Source: Salarchaeum japonicum
GTDB taxonomy: Archaea > Halobacteriota > Halobacteria > Halobacteriales > Halobacteriaceae
Reading direction: 5' to 3'
Length of the DNA stretch: 64,000 nt
Assembly (NCBI RefSeq): GCF_020614395.1
Contig: NZ_CP085324.1
Span: 1,121,564-1,185,563, forward strand
Below, piece after piece: positions 60,148 through 64,000 of this stretch (positions are counted from its first letter, which is position 1; every line of letters begins with the position of its first letter). Under the pieces are notes generated by a model. It worked only from the letters and a program-made list of their open reading frames with translations. It did no database searches and was not told the origin of the DNA. The position numbers were made by a program, and so were the translations under genes.

Positions 60148-60675
60148 CTAGAGTTCGACGCGGTGGGAGGTCACGCCCCGCAACTGCGAGTAGGCCTCCG
60201 ACTGCATCACGCCCGACGCGACCACGTACACGCCGGTCGCGCCCGCGTCCCCCGTCGCGCGGGTGAGCGTCGAAACGAGCCGGTAGAGCCGCTCGGCGTC
60301 CGCGTACATGTAGAGCGTGCTGAGGTTGTCGAACACCACCCAGCCGCCCTCTCGGACGTACTGGAGGGCGTTCGAGTACTGGATGCTCAACCCCGTGAGG
60401 TCGCTCGGACTCACGCGCTCGGACACCCAGAGCGGGCCGTCGTAGCTCACGGACGACCCCGTGACGGGGATGACGCCGACCCGGGAGGGGTCGACGCCGC
60501 GCTCCCGGAGGTCGCGTTCCGTCCGCGTCGGCGACGCGCTCGTCCGCACCAGCAGGAGGTTGTCGAACGCGCGCTCGGGGAGCGCGTCCAGCACCGACCT
60601 GTGCGGCGGCGCTTCCGCGAGCACCTGCGTCCCCGCCGGAAGGTCGTTCAACTGCCCCGTCGCGCTCTCAGGCAT
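60148..60675 (-). CDS. RecA/RAD55-like protein lacking Walker A (haloarchaeal DUF7504-type)
   Basis: 175 residues. The sheet pattern (NLLLVRTSASPTRTERDL, VGVIPVTGSS, GGWVVFDNLSTLYMYAD, TGVYVVASGVM) is that of a RecA-fold ATPase core, but no GxxGxGKT is present. Possibly a degenerate KaiC/RAD55-like partner. It ends the three-gene minus-strand cluster with two membrane proteins. Confidence 0.7.
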   Translation of the reverse strand: MPESATGQLNDLPAGTQVLAEAPPHRSVLDALPERAFDNLLLVRTSASPTRTERDLRERGVDPSRVGVIPVTGSSVSYDGPLWVSERVSPSDLTGLSIQYSNALQYVREGGWVVFDNLSTLYMYADAERLYRLVSTLTRATGDAGATGVYVVASGVMQSEAYSQLRGVTSHRVEL

Positions 60676-61033
60676 CCTCGAACCCCCCGGTGTCCGCGCT
60701 CGCGTCCTCGGCGACCGTGCGGTCGCGCGTCGTCTCCACGAAGTCCCGCGCGAAGTACGCCGCCGCCGCGACGATACAGGCGCTCGCCGCGACGTAGAAC
60801 ACGTACGAGACGAGCACGACGAGTCGCGACTCCACGAGGTCGAAGTCGTACGCGAAGTTCGCGCTCGCCCCGGCGCTCAACAGGCCGAGCGTCACGGCGA
60901 ACAACAGCACGCCCTCCCGGTAGAGCACGGCGTCCGCCCGCCGCACGAGCACGTTCACCACCACGAGCATACAGGCGAACAGAACGCACGTCTGCGCCGC
61001 GAACACCGCGAGCGCCGCGGACTCGACGCTCAC
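60668..61033 (-). CDS. Four-helix membrane protein (first of pair)
   Basis: 121 residues from GTG 61033. Four hydrophobic helices (AALAVFAAQTCVLFACMLVV; VLLFAVTLGLLSAGASANF; VVLVSYVFYVAASACIVAAAAYF), acidic C-terminus. Overlaps both neighbours (GTGA with the gene at 61030; 8 bp with the RecA-like gene). Small sensory-type membrane pairs like these are common in haloarchaea (DUF7521-type). Confidence 0.72.
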   Translation of the reverse strand: MSVESAALAVFAAQTCVLFACMLVVVNVLVRRADAVLYREGVLLFAVTLGLLSAGASANFAYDFDLVESRLVVLVSYVFYVAASACIVAAAAYFARDFVETTRDRTVAEDASADTGGFEDA

Positions 61034-61320
61034 GGCGCGACACCCCGCGTCATCCGGTTCAGCCGCACCGTCGCCACCACCATCGCCGCGACGCTCACCG
61101 TCCAGAACGCCGACGACACCACGAGGTACCACGCGCCCGGGAGCGGGAGCTGGGCCGCCATCGTCGTCCCGAGGAACCCGACGATAGCGACCGTGATGGG
61201 TTGCAGGACGCCGCCCCACGTCGTCCCCGCGTACCCCCGCGCGGCGATACCCATCACGACCACCGCGACCGTCAACAGCGTGCTCTGCGCGACGATGAGC
61301 GCGTCGAGCACCACGTCCAT
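61030..61320 (-). CDS. Four-helix membrane protein (second of pair)
   Basis: 96 residues from ATG 61320 (a GTG at 61329 is an alternative). Hydrophobic helices LIVAQSTLLTVAVVVMGIAA, VLQPITVAIVGFLGTTMAA, AWYLVVSSAFWTVSVAAMVV. It heads the cluster with the other membrane protein and the RecA-like protein. Function unknown. Confidence 0.7.
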   Translation of the reverse strand: MDVVLDALIVAQSTLLTVAVVVMGIAARGYAGTTWGGVLQPITVAIVGFLGTTMAAQLPLPGAWYLVVSSAFWTVSVAAMVVATVRLNRMTRGVAP

Positions 61321-61440
61321 CGTGCTCACGGCTCCAGTCCCTCCCGTCGGTCTCGCATCGTCCGACGCCACACGTTCGCGCTACCTAACGTCTTCGCCCG
61401 TACCGGGGGGCTTTTGCCGGCGGCCCGCGAACGCCGATTC

Positions 61441-62124
61441 GTGCTGTCCGTCGAACTGCACTCGCACTCCGCGCTCTCCTACGACGGCCGCGACCCCGTC
61501 GAGATGCTCCTGGAGCAGGCGCGCGCGGTCGGCCTGGACGCGCTCGCGGTCACCGACCACGACGAGATAGACGCGAGCCTCGACGCCGCCGAGAAAGCCG
61601 GCGAGTACGGCCTCGTGGGGATTCCAGGGATGGAGGTCACGTCCGCCGCGGGGCACGTGCTCGCCATCGGCGTCCGCGAGGCCGTGCCGACCGGCCTGCC
61701 GTTCGACGAGACACTGAGCGAAATCCGCGCCCGCGGCGGCATCGCGGTCGTCCCGCACCCGTTCCAGGAGTCCCGGAGCGGCGTCGCGGCGAACGTCTCG
61801 CGGCGCGACCTCGCGTCCGCGGACGCCATCGAAATCTACAACTCCAGGCTCCTCACCGGCCGCGCGAACCGGCAGGCCGAGCGGTTCGCGGAGGAACACG
61901 ACCTCCCGATGACCGCGGGGAGCGACGCCCACATCGCGGAGATGGTGGGGCAGGCCGTCACGCGCGTCGATACCGACGAGCGCTCGCTCGACGCGATTCT
62001 GGACGCCATCCGCGACGGCCGTACCTCCGTGGAGGGGACGCGAACGCCGTGGCGCGTGAGCTTCCGACAGGCCGCCGGGGGCGCGAAACGCCGCGTGAAA
62101 AACCGGCTCCGAGAGTTCTTCTGA
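61441..62124 (+). CDS. PHP-domain metal-dependent phosphoesterase
   Basis: 227 residues from GTG 61441. PHP motifs: VELHSHSALSYDG (H-x-H), VTDHDEIDASLDA (D-H), IPGMEVTSAAG (E), AVVPHPFQ (H), and TAGSDAHIAEMVG (D-x-H). The full set of metal ligands is present, suggesting an active phosphatase related to histidinol phosphatase or 5'-3' exonuclease PHP proteins. Couples to the next gene by TGATG. Confidence 0.9.
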   Translation: MLSVELHSHSALSYDGRDPVEMLLEQARAVGLDALAVTDHDEIDASLDAAEKAGEYGLVGIPGMEVTSAAGHVLAIGVREAVPTGLPFDETLSEIRARGGIAVVPHPFQESRSGVAANVSRRDLASADAIEIYNSRLLTGRANRQAERFAEEHDLPMTAGSDAHIAEMVGQAVTRVDTDERSLDAILDAIRDGRTSVEGTRTPWRVSFRQAAGGAKRRVKNRLREFF

Positions 62125-63164
62125 TGCTCCCCCAGTCCGTCCTCGACGCCGTCGCGTCCGGCGACCCGCTCCCCGGAACCACGGGGTTCGCGGGCGAACT
62201 CCCGGACGGACGGCTCGCGCGCGACGTGCTCGGCCGCGAACTCCTCTACACCGATTCCGGGGACTGGAGCCACACCCCCAGCGACCTCGACCAGCCCACC
62301 CCCTTCCCGGCGGGCCACGTCGGCACGCCCGACGACCACGAGCGCGTCTGGCGGCTCCCCGACTCCACCACCGACGGCGGCCTCGACGCCCTCGAATCGG
62401 CGCTCGACACCGCCCTCGACGACGCAAGCGCCGGCGACGGGGACGCGGCGGTCGCGTTCTCGGGCGGCGTGGACTCGGCGCTCGTCGCGGACGCGGTGGA
62501 CGCGCCCCTGCACGTCGTCGGCTTCCCCGACAGCGCCGACATCGCGGCGGCGCGGGAGTCCGCGAGCCTCCTCGGACGCGACGTGACCGTCCACGAACTC
62601 GCCATCGACGACGTGGAGGACGCGGTTCCCGGCGTGGCGCGCGCCATCGGCCGGACGAACGCGATGGACGTCTCCATCGCGCTCCCCCTGTTCTTCGTCG
62701 CGGAGCGCGCGAACGCCGACCGCCTCCTGCTCGGACAGGGCGCGGACGAACTGTTCGGCGGGTACGCGAAGGTCGAGAAGGCCGAGACCGACCCCCGCAC
62801 CGACGCCGACACCGTCCGCGGCGCGCGCGACGAGGTCGTGAGAACGCTCCCCGACCAGCTCGAACGCGACGTTCGCGCGGTGCGCGCGACCGGGACGGAG
62901 CCCGTGACGCCGCTCCTGCACGATGCCGTCGTCCGCGAGGCGCTCCGGCTCTCCGACGACCTGCTCGTCGCGGACGGCACGCGGAAGCGCGCGCTCCGCG
63001 AACTCGCCGCCGACCGCCTCCCCGACCCGGTGGCGTACCGCGAGAAGAAGGCCGTGCAGTACGGCAGTCTCGTCGCGCGCGAACTCGACCGGCTCGCCCG
63101 CCAGGCCGGGTTCAAGCGCCGGATGGACGACCACGTCACGAAGTACGTCGAATCCGTCGTCTAG
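62124..63164 (+). CDS. Asparagine-synthase-like PP-loop protein without glutaminase domain
   Basis: 346 residues. Asn-synthase-type ATP pyrophosphatase AVAFSGGVDSALVAD, GQGADELFGGY and a C-terminal helical region with REKKAVQYGS. The N-terminal glutaminase domain (Cys2) is missing, so free ammonia or a partner is needed, or the product is not asparagine. It lies in one coupled unit with the PHP gene. Confidence 0.88.
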   Translation: MLPQSVLDAVASGDPLPGTTGFAGELPDGRLARDVLGRELLYTDSGDWSHTPSDLDQPTPFPAGHVGTPDDHERVWRLPDSTTDGGLDALESALDTALDDASAGDGDAAVAFSGGVDSALVADAVDAPLHVVGFPDSADIAAARESASLLGRDVTVHELAIDDVEDAVPGVARAIGRTNAMDVSIALPLFFVAERANADRLLLGQGADELFGGYAKVEKAETDPRTDADTVRGARDEVVRTLPDQLERDVRAVRATGTEPVTPLLHDAVVREALRLSDDLLVADGTRKRALRELAADRLPDPVAYREKKAVQYGSLVARELDRLARQAGFKRRMDDHVTKYVESVV

Positions 63165-63257
63165 CCCGCGAGCGAACGATTCGCGGCGTCGGGTGTGAGT
63201 GAGTACCAATCTGTTTTGGCAGAAACGCTATCCCGGAGTAGCGGAAATATTTGCGTG

Positions 63258-64000
63258 ATGTCGGAACCACTACTCGACGGGAAGACGGCGGTCATCACGG
63301 GCGCATCGAGCGGGAACGGCCGCAGCATGGCGCGGACGTTCGCCGAGGAGGGCGCGGACATCGTCGTCGCGGACATCCGCGACGAACCCCGCGAGGGTGG
63401 GACGCCGACGCACGAACTCGTCCCCGACGAGACGGACGCGGACGCCGCGTTCGTCGAGTGCGACGTGACGAACCGGAGCGACCTCGTGGACGCCGTAGAC
63501 GCCGCCGAGGAGTTCGGCGGCATCGACGTGATGGTGAACAACGCCGGTATCTTCCGGAGCGAGGACTTCACCGAGGTGTCCGAGGACGAGTTCGACCAGC
63601 TCATGGACATCAACGTAAAGGGGACGTTCTTCGGCGCGCAGATCGCGGGCGAGCGCATGGCGGCGAACGGCGGCGGGAGCATCATCAACCTCTCCAGCGT
63701 CGCCGGTCTCAGCGGGTCGCCCGACCACGTCACGTACTGCACGTCGAAGGGCGCGGTACGACTCCTCACGTACGCGGTCGCCGCCGCGCTCGGCCCCGAC
63801 GGCGTGCGGACGAACGCCATCCACCCCGGTCTCATCGAGACGGCGATGACGACGGAGGACGTGCCCATCATCGGGACGGACGCCGGCGACCAGTACCTTC
63901 AGGGGATTCCCTCCCGGCGCTGGGGTCAGCCGGACGACGTGGCGGACGCCGCGCTGTTCCTCGCGAGCGACCTCGCGAGTTACGTCAACGGCGAGTCGCT
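63258..64000 (+). CDS. SDR-family oxidoreductase, 3' end outside window
   Basis: The frame opens at ATG 63258 and runs off the right edge (~247 codons seen). Motifs TGASSGNG (G-x3-G-x-G), DVTNRSD, MVNNAG, SSVAG and Tyr-x3-Lys (YCTSK), then HPGLIETAM. Classical SDR with an Asp after strand 2 (VVADIR), favouring NAD. TATA-like AAATATTTG at ~63245-63253 is very close to the ATG. Confidence 0.9.
   Translation, partial: MSEPLLDGKTAVITGASSGNGRSMARTFAEEGADIVVADIRDEPREGGTPTHELVPDETDADAAFVECDVTNRSDLVDAVDAAEEFGGIDVMVNNAGIFRSEDFTEVSEDEFDQLMDINVKGTFFGAQIAGERMAANGGGSIINLSSVAGLSGSPDHVTYCTSKGAVRLLTYAVAAALGPDGVRTNAIHPGLIETAMTTEDVPIIGTDAGDQYLQGIPSRRWGQPDDVADAALFLASDLASYVNGES

Noticed and set aside
1-64000. 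CRISPR arrays, rRNA genes, complete prophage
   Set aside because: No regularly spaced repeats, no 16S/23S/5S sequence and no head, tail or terminase genes were seen; the recombinase alone does not indicate a provirus.

Overview
The window is chromosomal DNA from an extremely halophilic archaeon (class Halobacteria). Evidence: very high G+C, strongly acidic proteomes, Tat/lipobox secretion signals, leaderless genes with a TATA-like box about 25-30 nt before the start codon, archaeal ribosomal stalk proteins, KEOPS Pcc1, diphthamide enzymes, a tRNA-Trp intron of the haloarchaeal type, and blue-copper and Dps proteins typical of this group. I cannot name the genus.

Layout. 1-7.4 kb: end of a DHH/DHHA1 protein, a secreted phospholipase-D-like protein, HEAT-repeat protein, CDP-alcohol phosphatidyltransferase, a Tat-exported blue copper protein, then the tightly overlapping operon rps15 - RecJ-like - pcc1 - rps3ae (minus strand) and tRNA-Ala. 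7.5-17 kb is an accessory iron island: a broken PIN-domain toxin gene, a FecCD-type permease and ATPase, three tandem paralogous Tat lipoprotein solute-binding proteins, a shortened flavoprotein, a 63-aa protein, and three tandem Dps-family proteins, two of which have lost ferroxidase histidines. Palindromes of the form TTAGG-N4-CCTAA sit at every promoter of the uptake part, and related sites lie upstream of the Dps cluster; these look like operators of a DtxR-like iron-dependent repressor. 17-37 kb is mostly housekeeping: methyltransferase, HAD hydrolase, guaB, DUF5794/DUF5795, dph6, tRNA-Trp whose intron carries a box C/D guide RNA, hydroxyacyl-CoA dehydrogenase, purA, Trm112-like, CbiX with its DR2241-type partner, cysS, corA and a TctA-like membrane protein. 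38-46 kb: the ribosomal set uL11 / uL1-uL10-P1 split by an opposite-strand fructosamine-kinase-like gene, a strong candidate uL1 autoregulatory mRNA hairpin, a DRG GTPase, glyoxalase-like protein, dphB and trm5. 46-52 kb: tRNA-Thr, a UPF1/Dna2-like helicase, a tyrosine recombinase with a DUF5805 partner flanked by a perfect inverted repeat, and a ~1 kb gene-poor stretch. 52-64 kb: DUF47/PhoU-like protein, orphan solute-binding protein, thiolase-like protein (Cys to Ser) with a DUF35-like partner, two SDR enzymes, hisF, UspA, purL, a three-gene membrane/RecA-like cluster, PHP protein and an asparagine-synthase-like protein.

Genes are tightly packed. Same-strand neighbours commonly share ATGA/GTGA, and five convergent pairs end on a shared 4-bp interlocked stop. 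Several small proteins not caught by a 60-aa cutoff are included (47, 37, 55 and 57 aa).
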